Shown one piece after another: positions 32,831 through 42,130 of a stretch of DNA of 64,000 nucleotides (position 1 is its first letter; every line of letters starts with the position of its first letter). The stretch lies in the NCBI RefSeq assembly GCF_020685205.1, contig NZ_JAJERB010000002.1, positions 739,430 through 803,429 on the forward strand. Direction: 5' to 3'. The DNA is from Hymenobacter translucens. GTDB lineage: Bacteria > Bacteroidota > Bacteroidia > Cytophagales > Hymenobacteraceae. The translations under genes were made by a program, and so were the position numbers. The notes below the pieces were generated by a model. That model was not told where the DNA came from. It saw only the letters and a list, made by a program, of their open reading frames with translations, and ran no database searches.

Positions 32831-34195
32831 ATGGCTTCCTACCTCGAAGAAAACCAAGACCGTTTCCTGAGCGAGCTGCTCGACTGGCTGCGCATTCCCT
32901 CCGTTTCCGCTGACCCAAAGTTTCACGGCGACGTGCTCAAGGCCGCCGATTACCTGAAAGCCCGCTTCGAGGAGCTGGGTGTCGAGAATGTGGAGCTGTG
33001 CCAGACGGCCGGCAACCCCATCGTGTACGGTGAGAAAATCGTAGACCCCAGCCTGCCCACGGTGCTCGTGTACGGCCACTACGACGTGCAGCCCGCCGAC
33101 CCCTACGAGCTGTGGACCTCGCCCCCGTTCGAGCCGGTTATCAAAGACGAGAAGATCTACGCCCGCGGGGCCTGCGACGACAAAGGCCAGGTGTACATGC
33201 ACGTGAAGGCTTTTGAGGTCATGATGAAGGAGGGCGGTGTACCCTGCAACGTCAAGTTCATGATTGAGGGCGAGGAGGAAATCGGGTCCAACAACCTGGG
33301 CATCTTCGTGCGCGAAAACAAGGAGAAGCTGAAAGCCGACGTCATTCTGATTTCCGACACCGGCATGCTCGCCAACGACGTACCGAGCATCGAAGTGGGT
33401 CTGCGTGGCCTGAGCTACCACGAGGTAGAAGTAACCGGCCCCAACCGCGACCTGCACTCCGGCCTCTACGGCGGCGCGGTGGCCAACCCCATCAACGTCC
33501 TCTGCAAGATGATTGCCTCCCTGCACGACGAAAACAACCACATCACCATCCCCGGCTTCTACGACCAAGTCGATGAGCTGTCGGCCGAGGACCGCGCCGA
33601 AATGGCCAAGGCCCCGCACTCCGACGACGAGTTCAAGAAAAGCATCGGCCTGACCGACATCTACGGCGAGAAAGGCTACAGCACGCTGGAGCGCACCAGC
33701 ATCCGTCCTACGCTCGACGTGAACGGCATCTGGGGCGGCTACACCGGCGAAGGCGCCAAGACGGTTATTGCCTCCAAGGCTTTTGCTAAAATCTCGATGC
33801 GTCTGGTACCGCACCAGACCTCCGAGCAGATCAGCCAGCTGTTCCAGGACCACTTCCAAAGCATTGCTCCCTCCGGCGTTACGGTGGTCGTGAAGCCCCA
33901 CCACGGGGGCGAGCCGGTGGTAACCCCCACCGATTCGGTGGCTTACAAAGCCGCGGCCGACGCCATGGAAACCACCTTCGGCAAGCGGCCCATTCCCACC
34001 CGGGGCGGCGGCTCCATCCCGATTGTGGCCATGTTCAAGTCGGAGCTGGGCCTTGACACAGTTTTGCTCGGCTTCGGTCTTGATTCCGATGCTATTCACT
34101 CACCCAACGAGCACTACGGCGTATTCAATTTCCTCAAAGGCATCGAAACTATTCCGCACTTCTACCGCAACTACGCTGCGGCCATGAAAAGCTAA
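32831..34195 (+). CDS. M20 family dipeptidase
   Basis: A cytoplasmic zinc metallopeptidase that cleaves dipeptides (CNDP/PepV-like branch). The 454-residue product shows the M20 metal sites: VYGHYDVQPADP (about 79-90), ARGACDDKGQ (about 113), the general-base glutamates in EGEEEIGS (about 145), a later Asp in ISDTGM and the final His in SDAIHSPNEHYG (about 420). The dimerisation domain sits in between. There is no signal peptide. A strong terminator follows. Confidence 0.93.
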   Translation: MASYLEENQDRFLSELLDWLRIPSVSADPKFHGDVLKAADYLKARFEELGVENVELCQTAGNPIVYGEKIVDPSLPTVLVYGHYDVQPADPYELWTSPPFEPVIKDEKIYARGACDDKGQVYMHVKAFEVMMKEGGVPCNVKFMIEGEEEIGSNNLGIFVRENKEKLKADVILISDTGMLANDVPSIEVGLRGLSYHEVEVTGPNRDLHSGLYGGAVANPINVLCKMIASLHDENNHITIPGFYDQVDELSAEDRAEMAKAPHSDDEFKKSIGLTDIYGEKGYSTLERTSIRPTLDVNGIWGGYTGEGAKTVIASKAFAKISMRLVPHQTSEQISQLFQDHFQSIAPSGVTVVVKPHHGGEPVVTPTDSVAYKAAADAMETTFGKRPIPTRGGGSIPIVAMFKSELGLDTVLLGFGLDSDAIHSPNEHYGVFNFLKGIETIPHFYRNYAAAMKS

Positions 34196-34216
34196 GCCTG
34201 AACGAATAGGACGCAG

Positions 34217-34250
34217 AAGCCCGGCCCCTGGAAGGAGGCCGGGCTTTTTT
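34217..34250 (+). terminator. Terminator after the dipeptidase gene
   Basis: 10-bp stem AAGCCCGGCC (34217-34226) with GGCCGGGCTT (34237-34246), followed by a T-run. Also placed to serve the convergent barrel gene. Confidence 0.8.
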
Positions 34251-34273
34251 ATGGTTTGTGAGCAAGGCAGCCC

Positions 34274-34867
34274 CTAGCGGGCCTTAAAGGAATAGGTTAG
34301 ATAAAGCTGCACGGCACTGTTGCGGATGTCATTCTGCTTTCGAACGCCAAGAATGGTAAGCGGCTTCTCCGCTTTGCTGATTCCCCCGCTGTAGCGTACC
34401 CCAAGGCCGGGCCCACTCTTCACCTGGTACCCCAGCCCAAACACATAGCCAACGTCTACGACCTTATAAAGCCCCTTTACATTCCGCGAATACGTGTCGC
34501 TCTGATCCTTGGCCCCCAGCAGCAGGCCAATCTGGGGTCCGCCCTCAAAAAACACCTCCCCGGCCCTGGCATGCAAAAGCAGGGGCACCTCCAGGTAATT
34601 CACTTTCGTGGTCAGGTCCAGGGCCGGCACCTCACCCCCTTTCTGTGAGTAAAGCACTTCTGGCTGAAACGCCAGCCTGTCGGTAAAGCCAATGTTGGCG
34701 AAAAGGCCGGCGTGAAAGCCAAAGTGACTTTTGTAGTTAGTGGCTTGCTTACCCAGGAAAGAGGACAGCGTGCCCCCGGCTTTCAGGCCCCCGGTCACCA
34801 CCGTCTGCGCCCGCGTCGTGATGGTCAGACTCATCAGCAGGATCAGGATAAATAATGCTCTCTTCAT
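34274..34867 (-). CDS. Outer-membrane beta-barrel protein, PorT-like (tandem copy 1)
   Basis: 197 residues from the ATG at 34867: signal peptide MKRALFILILLMS... cleaved after TRAQ (about residue 20), then amphipathic strands including FGFHAGLFANIGF-like and LAFQPEVLYSQKGGE, with a C-terminal LYLTYSFKAR strand. The segment LQPEVLYSQKG-like is shared with the next two genes, so the three are paralogues of one barrel family. Function unknown; the family is often labelled PorT without proof of a secretion role. Confidence 0.8.
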   Translation of the reverse strand: MKRALFILILLMSLTITTRAQTVVTGGLKAGGTLSSFLGKQATNYKSHFGFHAGLFANIGFTDRLAFQPEVLYSQKGGEVPALDLTTKVNYLEVPLLLHARAGEVFFEGGPQIGLLLGAKDQSDTYSRNVKGLYKVVDVGYVFGLGYQVKSGPGLGVRYSGGISKAEKPLTILGVRKQNDIRNSAVQLYLTYSFKAR

Positions 34868-34949
34868 GTCCGGCAGGAAATCATGTAACAGCATGACCAC
34901 CAACAACGGCAAAGTACACCCGAAAGTCATGCGAACCGGCCCCAAAGCA

Positions 34950-34985
34950 AAAAAGCCCTGCTTCCCGAAGGAAACAGGGCTTTTT
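34950..34985 (-). terminator. Terminator after tandem barrel gene 2
   Basis: AAAAAGCCCTG (34950-34960) pairs with CAGGGCTTTTT (34975-34985); the loop can extend the stem as TTCC-CGAA-GGAA. It lies 18 nt past the stop of the upstream minus-strand gene. Confidence 0.8.
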
Positions 34986-35002
34986 AATAATGACTGAGCT
35001 AC

Positions 35003-35698
35003 TTACTTGCCTGGAATCAGGTAGCCAAGCGAAACCTGGAAAGCCGAGTTGCGGGCATTTTTCAGGTCGCCGTTGAAGTAGGTGCCGTCGTCACTCTTAA
35101 CGAAATCGTTGAAAGCCCCGGTGTAACGCAGGTTCAGGCTCACGCCATTCTCCGCCTGGTAGCCTATGCCGGTCACATAGCCCAGCTCGTTGCGGTTCAG
35201 GCCACTCAGGTCTTTCTGATCGTGGGTGGTCGAGGAGCTCGTAGAGCCGGTCAGGCCGGAGGTATTGGTGACCTTGGTTTCGTCTTTTACGCTTAGCAGA
35301 TACGAGTACTGTGGACCAGCCTCTACCACAAAGCCATCCGCGTTAATCTTAAACAGCACGGGCACGTCAAGGTAGTTGTAATTAACTTTGCCTTCCCGCT
35401 TCTGGGTAAAAGTGAGGTACTTGTACTCATCGGGCTTGTTCTCAAAGCCCTTCTGGGAATATAGCAGCTCCGGCTGGATGGAGAAGAAGCCGTCGTCGGA
35501 GAGGCCTATGTTCAGCATGGCGCCCCCAACAAAGCCCAGTTTGTTGTTGTAGGTACTTTCATTCTGAATGTTACCAGCCAGATTGGAGTAGTTGGCACCA
35601 GCACGAAGGCCAATGCGCACATCCTGGGCTTGCGCCGAAGTGGAAACTAGCGCCGCTGCCGATAAGAGGCCAGCTACCAGAAAAGATGTCTTTTTCAT
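35003..35698 (-). CDS. Outer-membrane beta-barrel protein, PorT-like (tandem copy 2)
   Basis: 231 residues from the ATG at 35698: signal peptide ending STSAQAQ (about residue 25), then strands such as VRIGLRAGANYSNLAGNIQ, FFSIQPELLYSQKGFEN, YLDVPVLFKINADGF, and the C-terminal FQVSLGYLIPGK. The motif GIGYQAENGVSLNLRYTGAF is nearly repeated in the next gene. A Thr/Ser/Lys-rich loop (about 145-165) is the main variable part, as expected for a surface loop. It has its own terminator. Confidence 0.83.
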   Translation of the reverse strand: MKKTSFLVAGLLSAAALVSTSAQAQDVRIGLRAGANYSNLAGNIQNESTYNNKLGFVGGAMLNIGLSDDGFFSIQPELLYSQKGFENKPDEYKYLTFTQKREGKVNYNYLDVPVLFKINADGFVVEAGPQYSYLLSVKDETKVTNTSGLTGSTSSSTTHDQKDLSGLNRNELGYVTGIGYQAENGVSLNLRYTGAFNDFVKSDDGTYFNGDLKNARNSAFQVSLGYLIPGK

Positions 35699-35790
35699 GG
35701 TGCAAAGGGTTAGGTTGGAAAAGAGTTGCACCCCAGCGCCTTTACCAAAACTATGCCAGTAGGCAGAATTCTGTAATTCCGCAAACACAA

Positions 35791-35826
35791 AAAAAGCCTC
35801 GTTCCAGCGTTGGAACGAGGCTTTTT
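35791..35826 (-). terminator. Terminator after tandem barrel gene 3
   Basis: Perfect 16-bp stem (35791-35806 with 35811-35826), 4-nt loop, with T-run on the minus-strand side. Confidence 0.85.
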
Positions 35827-35844
35827 GTTAGCTATTCAGCTGGT

Positions 35845-36597
35845 TTACTGACCAAACGGCAGCAGGTAGCCAACTTGCAGGGTGTAGGCATTGTTGTATG
35901 CTCTCGGCTCGTTGTCGGTGTCTTTCGAGTCGATAAGGGAGTTAAAACCACGGGCATAGCGCAGACCGATGCTCAAGCCATTCTCGGCCTGGTAGCCTAC
36001 GCCGGCTACACCACCGATATCGAACTGCGACAAATCAGACTTATAGGCTTCATCCCGGCTTACACCGGTGTAGTCCATAAAGGTGTCTTTGGTTTCTACC
36101 TTGTCCTTGTCACCGTTGGTGTACTTGGTCGTGGTTTGCTGCGAAGTGCGCGAGCCAAACAGGTAGCTGAACTGGGGGCCCAGTTCGAAGAACAGCCCAC
36201 CGGCGTTGATCTTGGCGAGTACCGGCACGTCGAGATAGTGCAGAACGCGCTCCTGCTCAAACTCTACTTTCGATACACCAGCGCCGAGGTTGGTGTTGGT
36301 AGATTTCGAGTCGGACTCGATCTGGTAGCCTTTCCGGTTGTACAGCAGTTCGGGAGCAATGGAGAAGAAGCCGTCGCTGCTGATGGGCAGCGTAGCCGAA
36401 ATACCGGCGTTGTAGCCGAACTTGTACTTGCCAAGGGCAGATTCGTAGCCGGAGCCGGTGAGCTGCGTTACGTTATCGCCGGAGATATTGGAATACGTGC
36501 CACCTACTTTCACGCCGAGACGGAAACCGCCGGCGTCCTGAGCCTGGGCGAAGGAAACAGTGGCGAGGCTCAAAGCCAGTATTGCAAGTTTTTTCAT
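35845..36597 (-). CDS. Outer-membrane beta-barrel protein, PorT-like (tandem copy 3)
   Basis: 250 residues: signal peptide MKKLAILALSLATVSFAQAQ, then FRLGVKVGGTYSNISGD, FFSIAPELLYNRKGYQ, YLDVPVLAKINAGGLFFELG, GVGYQAENGLSIGLRYARGF and the C-terminal YTLQVGYLLPFGQ. It is clearly the closest paralogue of the gene at 35003, with longer Lys/Thr/Asp-rich loops. A 257-nt region separates it from the divergent PagL-like gene. Each of the three barrel genes has its own terminator, so they are probably separately regulated. Confidence 0.83.
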   Translation of the reverse strand: MKKLAILALSLATVSFAQAQDAGGFRLGVKVGGTYSNISGDNVTQLTGSGYESALGKYKFGYNAGISATLPISSDGFFSIAPELLYNRKGYQIESDSKSTNTNLGAGVSKVEFEQERVLHYLDVPVLAKINAGGLFFELGPQFSYLFGSRTSQQTTTKYTNGDKDKVETKDTFMDYTGVSRDEAYKSDLSQFDIGGVAGVGYQAENGLSIGLRYARGFNSLIDSKDTDNEPRAYNNAYTLQVGYLLPFGQ

Positions 36598-36824
36598 GAT
36601 GAGTTCGTAGTTGAAGTGATGAATGGGGTGGTGTTGAGAAGTGTAAAAGCCAGGTATTGTCTGGCGATTACAGGGCTCTTATCGCAGGAGTGTATAAAAT
36701 TGTTGCATCGTTGTGAGGAATTCATCTAAAATTTATACCTTAACGCGGTTATGCCCGGCAGAGAGTGGTGTAATACGCTGTGGCCGGTCTGGCTGGGGCA
36801 GGAGGCTCTACTGAAAGGGTCTGT

Positions 36825-36832
36825 TATTTTTG
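36825..36832 (+). promoter_or_regulatory. Promoter -7 element for the PagL-like gene
   Basis: TATTTTTG, 22 nt before the ATG at 36855. Confidence 0.5.
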
Positions 36833-36854
36833 AGGTTCTGCTCTTCTCGCTTGT

Positions 36855-37967
36855 ATGGCCTCTATGCGCCAATTCTTACCCGGGTGCCTCATGCTGCTGG
36901 CTGGCCTGCTCACTGCACCGGCTCAGGCCCAGCAGCCGGGTAAGGACCCGCTGATTCTGGGAGCATACGTGCAGGGCAGCTTCATTATCGCCCACACCCC
37001 TTCCATAAAGCATCTGGCAGTGTCGCATCCCACGGGTTTCGAGCTGAACCTGCAGAAGCAGACGTCGGGCACCGCGCCCTGGCACGCGTGGTACAAGTAT
37101 CCCAAAGTCGGGCTGGCCCTGGTGTACTACGACTACCACAATCCGGTGCTGGGGCAATCCTACGCGGCCAGCGTGTACATCAACAAATCGTTTCTGCGCA
37201 CCCGTCGGCAGGAGCTGAACTTCCGGATCGGTACCGGCATTGGTTTCTTTCCCGTGCGCTACGACCTGGCCACCAATCACAAGAACACCATCGTCAGCTC
37301 CCGCCTCAATGCTACTCTGCAGGCCCGGCTGGAATACGACGTGGCCGTATCGCCCCACCTGGGGCTCCTGCTGGGCCTGGGGCTCAACCACTACTCCAAC
37401 GGCGCCACAACCAAGCCCAACTTCGGAATCAACCTGCCTACGGTACTGGTGGGGATTAACTATCACCAGCAGCGGCCGTTTTTACCTACTCCGGGAGAAA
37501 CGCTACGGGGAGAGCCGGCCGGCATCGGCAGCAACTTCCTAAACCTGAGTGCCAGCCTGGGCTACAAGCAGCGCAACGAGTCCGACGATACCAAGTACCT
37601 GGTTAACTCGGTTTCGATCATGGGAGGGCGGCGCGTAAACCGCAAAAGTAATCTGGTACTAGGGCTGGAAGGATTCTATGATCGGTCGTTGGCGGCTCAG
37701 CTGCGCGACACGGCCCGAAACCAGGACCGTTTGCCCGATGTAAAGAAGGCCGGGGCCTTTGTGGGACACGAGTTATTGTTCGGCCAGCTGGCCTTTACCT
37801 CCCATCTCGGCTTCTACTTGTATAATCCCTACAAGTCCAACAAGTTCTACTACGAGCGGCTGGGCCTGAAATACCACTTCTCCGACCGGCTGTTCGGCTC
37901 AGTCGACCTCAAAATTCACCGCGGCGCGGCCGACGTCATTGAGTGGCGAGTGGGCGTAAAGCTCTAG
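36855..37967 (+). CDS. Acyloxyacyl hydrolase / lipid A 3-O-deacylase (PagL-like)
   Basis: An outer-membrane barrel that in PagL removes the 3-O acyl chain of lipid A. The 370-residue product has a signal peptide (ending PAQAQ, about 26) and a PagL-type barrel with the active-site strand GLNHYSNGATTKPNFGIN, giving His179 and Ser181 (the PagL His-x-Ser). The family is usually about 190-ish residues for PagL itself; this one carries a further ~180-residue strand-rich C-terminal part, as in longer Bacteroidota members. Substrate is inferred. It is convergent with pyrD with only 21 nt between. Confidence 0.78.
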   Translation: MASMRQFLPGCLMLLAGLLTAPAQAQQPGKDPLILGAYVQGSFIIAHTPSIKHLAVSHPTGFELNLQKQTSGTAPWHAWYKYPKVGLALVYYDYHNPVLGQSYAASVYINKSFLRTRRQELNFRIGTGIGFFPVRYDLATNHKNTIVSSRLNATLQARLEYDVAVSPHLGLLLGLGLNHYSNGATTKPNFGINLPTVLVGINYHQQRPFLPTPGETLRGEPAGIGSNFLNLSASLGYKQRNESDDTKYLVNSVSIMGGRRVNRKSNLVLGLEGFYDRSLAAQLRDTARNQDRLPDVKKAGAFVGHELLFGQLAFTSHLGFYLYNPYKSNKFYYERLGLKYHFSDRLFGSVDLKIHRGAADVIEWRVGVKL

Positions 37968-37988
37968 GCAGCTGCCGGTAAAGCTCCG

Positions 37989-39047
37989 TTACACATCAGC
38001 GGCGGGCTGCTCGGCGTTTCGCCCGCGCAGGGCCTGATTGATTTGCCTGACCAGAGCAGGGCCTTCGTAGATAAAGCCGGTATACAGCTGAACCAGACTG
38101 GCCCCGGCGTCCAGCTTTTCCAGCGCATCTGCCGCCGAGGCTATTCCGCCAACGCCGATGATGGGCAGGCTGCCCTCCGACTGTTGATACAGGTAGCGGA
38201 TTACTTCCGTAGCCCGGGCCCGCAGCGGGCGGCCGCTCAGCCCCCCGGGCCCGTAGCTATTCACGGTATCAGCTGGCGTTTTAAGGGAATCCCGACTGAT
38301 GGTCGTGTTGGTCGCAACCAGTCCGCTGAGCTTTGTTTCCCGGGCAATGGTCAGGATGTCGTCGAGCTGGCCGTTGGTGAGGTCGGGCGCAATCTTCAGC
38401 AGCAGGGGTTTGGGAGTCGGCTGCGTCAGGTTGTAGTCCTGCACCTGCTGGAGCAGGCGGATCAGCGGCTCTTTTTCCTGCAGCGCGCGCAGGTTAGGCG
38501 TATTGGGGGAGCTGACATTTACCACGAAATAGTCGACTACGTCGAACAGCTCCCGGAAACAGACCAGGTAGTCGGCGGCGGCGTGCTCGTTGGGCGTGTC
38601 TTTGTTTTTGCCAATGTTGCCCCCGATGATAACTCCGGGCGGGCGGTGCCGCAGCCGCGCCGCTACCGCTGCCGCCCCCTCATTGTTAAACCCCATCCGG
38701 TTGATAAGTCCCTCGTCGGCCGGGAGGCGAAACAGGCGGGGAGCCGGATTGCCCGGCTGGGCCCGGGGCGTGACGGTCCCGATTTCGATGTGACCAAAGC
38801 CCAGACAGGCCAGCTCCGCTACCAGCGCCGCATTCTTGTCCAGCCCTGCCGCCAAGCCCACCGGGTTCCGGAACTTCAGCCCGAACACGTCCCGCTCCAG
38901 GCCCGCCTCGGCAACCTGGTACAGCGTACGCAGGAGCGCCTGGGCTCCGGGAATGCCACTGGCCCGCCGCAGGTTATCAAATACCAGGTAATGGGCCCGC
39001 TCCGCATCGAGGCGGAAAAGCAGGGGCTTAAGCAGGCGTTGGTACAT
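37989..39047 (-). CDS. pyrD: Dihydroorotate dehydrogenase (quinone), class 2
   Basis: Oxidises dihydroorotate to orotate using FMN and the quinone pool at the inner membrane, in pyrimidine synthesis. The 352-residue product has the class-2 N-terminal helix ([17 protein letters not shown]), the FMN site [13 protein letters not shown], the substrate loop RMGFNNEGA, the catalytic Ser segment [12 protein letters not shown], and the FMN phosphate motif [21 protein letters not shown] promoter element ends 8 nt before the ATG. The salvage gene upp is 10 kb away. Confidence 0.95.
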   Translation of the reverse strand: MYQRLLKPLLFRLDAERAHYLVFDNLRRASGIPGAQALLRTLYQVAEAGLERDVFGLKFRNPVGLAAGLDKNAALVAELACLGFGHIEIGTVTPRAQPGNPAPRLFRLPADEGLINRMGFNNEGAAAVAARLRHRPPGVIIGGNIGKNKDTPNEHAAADYLVCFRELFDVVDYFVVNVSSPNTPNLRALQEKEPLIRLLQQVQDYNLTQPTPKPLLLKIAPDLTNGQLDDILTIARETKLSGLVATNTTISRDSLKTPADTVNSYGPGGLSGRPLRARATEVIRYLYQQSEGSLPIIGVGGIASAADALEKLDAGASLVQLYTGFIYEGPALVRQINQALRGRNAEQPAADV

Positions 39048-39054
39048 AGCAAGA

Positions 39055-39062
39055 CAAAGCTA
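39055..39062 (-). promoter_or_regulatory. Promoter -7 element for pyrD
   Basis: TAGCTTTG on the minus strand, 7 nt from the ATG at 39047; predicts a leaderless or near-leaderless mRNA. Confidence 0.45.
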
Positions 39063-39125
39063 CGCAACGGCCGGCGGGTGACCAGTGAAGAAGCAGCTAA
39101 TACGCTGAACGGTGAGCTGGTCTGG

Positions 39126-40664
39126 CTACCCCGCCCAGCCTTCGCGGTCGAGGGAGCGGTACTGGATAGCTTCGGCAAGGTGCTCGATGCGAATCTCGTC
39201 GGCTCCGCCCAGGTCGGCAATGGTGCGGGCTACTTTCAGAATCCGGTCGTAGGCCCGGGCGGAAAGTCCCAGTCGCTCCATCGCCGTTTTGAGCAGCACC
39301 CGCCCCGGCGCGTTGATCTGGCAGATGTCTTTGACCATCTGGGCCGGCATCATGGCATTGGAATGAATGTCGGGAAAGTCCTTGAATCGGATGGCCTGTA
39401 CTTCCCGGGCCAATCGTACCCGCTCCTGGATGTCGTGGCTGGTTTCGGATTTCCGGGTTTCGGTCATCTGGTCGAAGGTGACGGGCGTCACCTCCACGTG
39501 CAGGTCAATTCGGTCGAGCAATGGGCCGCTGACCTTGTTGAGGTACTTCTGCACCACGCCCGGCCCGCACACGCACTCTTTGTCGGGGTGGTTGTAGTAC
39601 CCGCAGGGGCAGGGGTTCATGCTGGCAATGAGCATGAAGTTGGCCGGAAACTCGATGCTGACCTTGGCCCGGGCAATGCTGACCCGCCGCTCTTCCAGGG
39701 GCTGGCGCATCACCTCCAGGGCGGTGCGCTTGAATTCGGGTAGCTCATCGAGGAACAGCACGCCGTTGTGAGCCAGGGAAATTTCACCGGGCTGGGGGTT
39801 GCTACCCCCGCCCACCAAAGCTACGTCGGAGATGGTGTGGTGGGGCGCACGGAACGGCCGCATGTTAAGCAGAGAGGCATTTGAGCCCAGCCTGCCCGCC
39901 ACCGAATGAATCTTGGTCGTTTCCAGAGCCTCCAGCATCGTGAGGGGCGGCAGGATGCTGGGCAGACGCTTGGCCAGCATCGTCTTGCCCGCCCCGGGCG
40001 GCCCGATCATAATCACGTTGTGGCTGCCAGCCGCGGCAATTTCCAAGGCCCGCTTGATATTCTCCTGGCCCTGCACATCGGCGAAGTCGGCCGCGTACTG
40101 GTTGGCGGTATGCTCGAAAATATCCCGGGTATCGACCTTCAGGGGCTCAAGTGCCAGGCGGCCTTCGAAAAAGTCGATGGCCTGCTGCATGGTGTCGACC
40201 GGAATGATGTCGAGGTTGTTCACAATGGCGGCTTCCTGGGCGTTTTCCCGGGGCAGCAGAAACCCTTTGAAGCCTTCCTTGCGGGCCTGGATGGCAATGG
40301 GCAGCACCCCGCGAATGGGCCGGAGGGCACCGTCGAGGGCCAGTTCGCCCATGATGACGTAGCGGCTCAGCTCTTCGGTATTCAGCTGCTGGGAGGCGTG
40401 CAGGATGCCCAGGGCAATGGGCAGGTCGTAGGCCGAGCCTTCCTTGCGGATGTCGGCCGGGGCCATGTTTACCACAACCTTGGTGCGGGGCATCTTATAG
40501 CCCCGGAACTTCAGCGCGGCCTCAATCCGCTGCTGGCTTTCCTTGATAGCATTGTCGGGGAGGCCCACCACGTAAAACGAGGTGCCCTGGGTGACGACTA
40601 CTTCAATGGTAATCGTGTAGGCGTTGACGCCCTGCACGGCGGAGCCGTAAGTTTTCGTTAGCAT
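39126..40664 (-). CDS. YifB family Mg-chelatase-like AAA ATPase
   Basis: A 512-residue cytoplasmic ATPase of the ComM/YifB group; in some bacteria ComM aids branch migration during transformation. It has the N-terminal ChlI/Lon-protease-like domain (about 1-175, YTITIEVVVTQGTSFYVVGL), the Mg-chelatase ATPase core with Walker A GPPGAGKTMLAKRLP (about 220) and the VLFLDELPEFKR Walker B, the CPCGYYNHPDKECVCGPG cysteine segment and the C-terminal helical lid. Full length. It is upstream of pyrD in the same direction, with no obvious functional link. Confidence 0.94.
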   Translation of the reverse strand: MLTKTYGSAVQGVNAYTITIEVVVTQGTSFYVVGLPDNAIKESQQRIEAALKFRGYKMPRTKVVVNMAPADIRKEGSAYDLPIALGILHASQQLNTEELSRYVIMGELALDGALRPIRGVLPIAIQARKEGFKGFLLPRENAQEAAIVNNLDIIPVDTMQQAIDFFEGRLALEPLKVDTRDIFEHTANQYAADFADVQGQENIKRALEIAAAGSHNVIMIGPPGAGKTMLAKRLPSILPPLTMLEALETTKIHSVAGRLGSNASLLNMRPFRAPHHTISDVALVGGGSNPQPGEISLAHNGVLFLDELPEFKRTALEVMRQPLEERRVSIARAKVSIEFPANFMLIASMNPCPCGYYNHPDKECVCGPGVVQKYLNKVSGPLLDRIDLHVEVTPVTFDQMTETRKSETSHDIQERVRLAREVQAIRFKDFPDIHSNAMMPAQMVKDICQINAPGRVLLKTAMERLGLSARAYDRILKVARTIADLGGADEIRIEHLAEAIQYRSLDREGWAG

Positions 40665-40735
40665 AAACCACTAGGGATAGAAACAATTAGAGCGGCTAAT
40701 ATAAAAGGCGCCGTCTGTTACCCGCTATACCCGGT

Positions 40736-41335
40736 TTATGAATCGGCCGGCTTTGCTGTCAGCTGCTCAATCAGTAGAATCAGAATGTGAATGACTTTGA
40801 TGTGGATTTCCTGAATCCGGTCGGCAAAGCCGGCGTGGGGCGCCCGGATTTCCACGTCGCTCACCCCGGCCAGCAGCCCGCCGTCCTTGCCCGTCAGGCT
40901 CACTACTTGCATTCCGGCAGCCCGGGCAGCTTCAGCAGCCCGCAGCACGTTGGGCGAGTTGCCGCTGGTGCTGATGGCCAGCAGCACGTCGCCGGGGCGG
41001 CCCAGGGCTTCCACGTAGCGGCTGAACACATGGTCGTAGCCGTAGTCGTTGGCCACGCAGCTCATGTGCGACGCTTCCGTGAGGGCAATGGCGCCCAGGG
41101 CGGGCCGGTCGTGGCGGTAGCGGCCGCTGAGCTCCTCGGCAAAGTGCTGGGCGTCGCAGAGGGAGCCGCCATTGCCGCAGCTCAGGATCTTGCCCCGGGC
41201 CCGCAGCGCATCGGCCATCAGCCGGGCCGCTGCCTCAATGCGGGTGAGCGTGGCGGGGTCGGCCAGAAAACGGTCGAGCACGGTGCGGGCTTCGGTCAGC
41301 TCCGCCTGAATCAGGTCGGCAAAGGAAGGAGTCAC
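40736..41335 (-). CDS. gmhA: D-sedoheptulose 7-phosphate isomerase GmhA
   Basis: Converts sedoheptulose 7-phosphate to D-glycero-manno-heptose 7-phosphate, the first step to ADP/GDP-heptose for LPS core or S-layer glycans. The 199-residue SIS-domain protein shows [20 protein letters not shown] (about 54-73, zinc/substrate), [14 protein letters not shown] (about 120) and the C-terminal [12 protein letters not shown] helix with catalytic Glu/His. It follows a membrane-protein gene by 24 nt, so the two are probably one transcript. No other heptose genes are in the window. Confidence 0.92.
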   Translation of the reverse strand: MTPSFADLIQAELTEARTVLDRFLADPATLTRIEAAARLMADALRARGKILSCGNGGSLCDAQHFAEELSGRYRHDRPALGAIALTEASHMSCVANDYGYDHVFSRYVEALGRPGDVLLAISTSGNSPNVLRAAEAARAAGMQVVSLTGKDGGLLAGVSDVEIRAPHAGFADRIQEIHIKVIHILILLIEQLTAKPADS

Positions 41336-41359
41336 AGGAAAAAGAAAAGGCGGGACCTG

Positions 41360-41983
41360 CTACCGCGCCGCTCGGTCGTCGGCCGGGGCGGAAGGGTCGA
41401 TGATGTGGTTGGGGTGGCTGAGCGGAGCGTTGGCCAGGCCGGGGTCCGACTGCGGAAACACCGGAGCATGCGGCGCGTGCGGATAAGCGGCATTGGAAAC
41501 GTCCGTAGTCGAGCCGTCGCGGTTCTGGCCGCCGACGGAGGGCGAAGGGGCCGCCGTTACGGGCGTAACCACAACCGGCGTGGGTTGTACGGGCGGGGCC
41601 GTGGGCTGGGGCGCCGGTACTACGCGGCTGGCCGGAGCTGCTACCGGCTGCGTTACCGGTGGGGCCACGCTACGCGTCTGCAGGTCCCGGTCGCGCTGCT
41701 CCATCTGGTGGTCGTAGAGGCGGGCTTTCAGCTCGTTGACTTTGCCCTCGTGCCGGGCCATTTCCCGGCTCAGCGTCATGTGGTGCAGGTTTTCGGTGAG
41801 CAGCTGCAAGGCCAGCAAGACCGCGCCCACTAGGAACAGCGTGTAGTAGAAGCTTTCCAGCCGGCCGCTCATTCCAAAGGTGGACATCAGCGCGTCGCGG
41901 CTGCCGGGGCTCACAATAAAGAGCAGCGCCAGCAGCAGGTACACCATGGAGAGGATGTTGACGAAACGTTTCAGGACAAGCAT
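41360..41983 (-). CDS. Two-TM membrane protein with coiled coil and Pro-rich tail
   Basis: 207 residues from the ATG at 41983. Two hydrophobic segments (about 7-24 and 41-60) form a hairpin, then a charged heptad-like helix (about 68-100, REMARHEGKVNELKARLYDH), and a long Pro/Val/Ala/Thr-rich disordered tail to the end. No family recognised. It lies 24 nt upstream of gmhA in the same direction, which suggests a shared transcript but not necessarily a shared function. Confidence 0.65.
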   Translation of the reverse strand: MLVLKRFVNILSMVYLLLALLFIVSPGSRDALMSTFGMSGRLESFYYTLFLVGAVLLALQLLTENLHHMTLSREMARHEGKVNELKARLYDHQMEQRDRDLQTRSVAPPVTQPVAAPASRVVPAPQPTAPPVQPTPVVVTPVTAAPSPSVGGQNRDGSTTDVSNAAYPHAPHAPVFPQSDPGLANAPLSHPNHIIDPSAPADDRAAR

Positions 41984-42130
41984 GTTTTTCAGAGCTAAGG
42001 GTGCAAAGAGCCGGTGGCACATCCACGCGGAGCCTGAAGGGCGGCTAAATATAGTCGTTTCCCCATTCGACGGGCCGCGGGGCCGCTCGGTAGGCGCCTA
42101 AACGCATATTCCGGCTGCCGCGTTGGCGCA

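Noticed and set aside
38043..39743. Long plus-strand open frame across pyrD and yifB
   Set aside because: It crosses two well-recognised minus-strand genes and shows no protein family.
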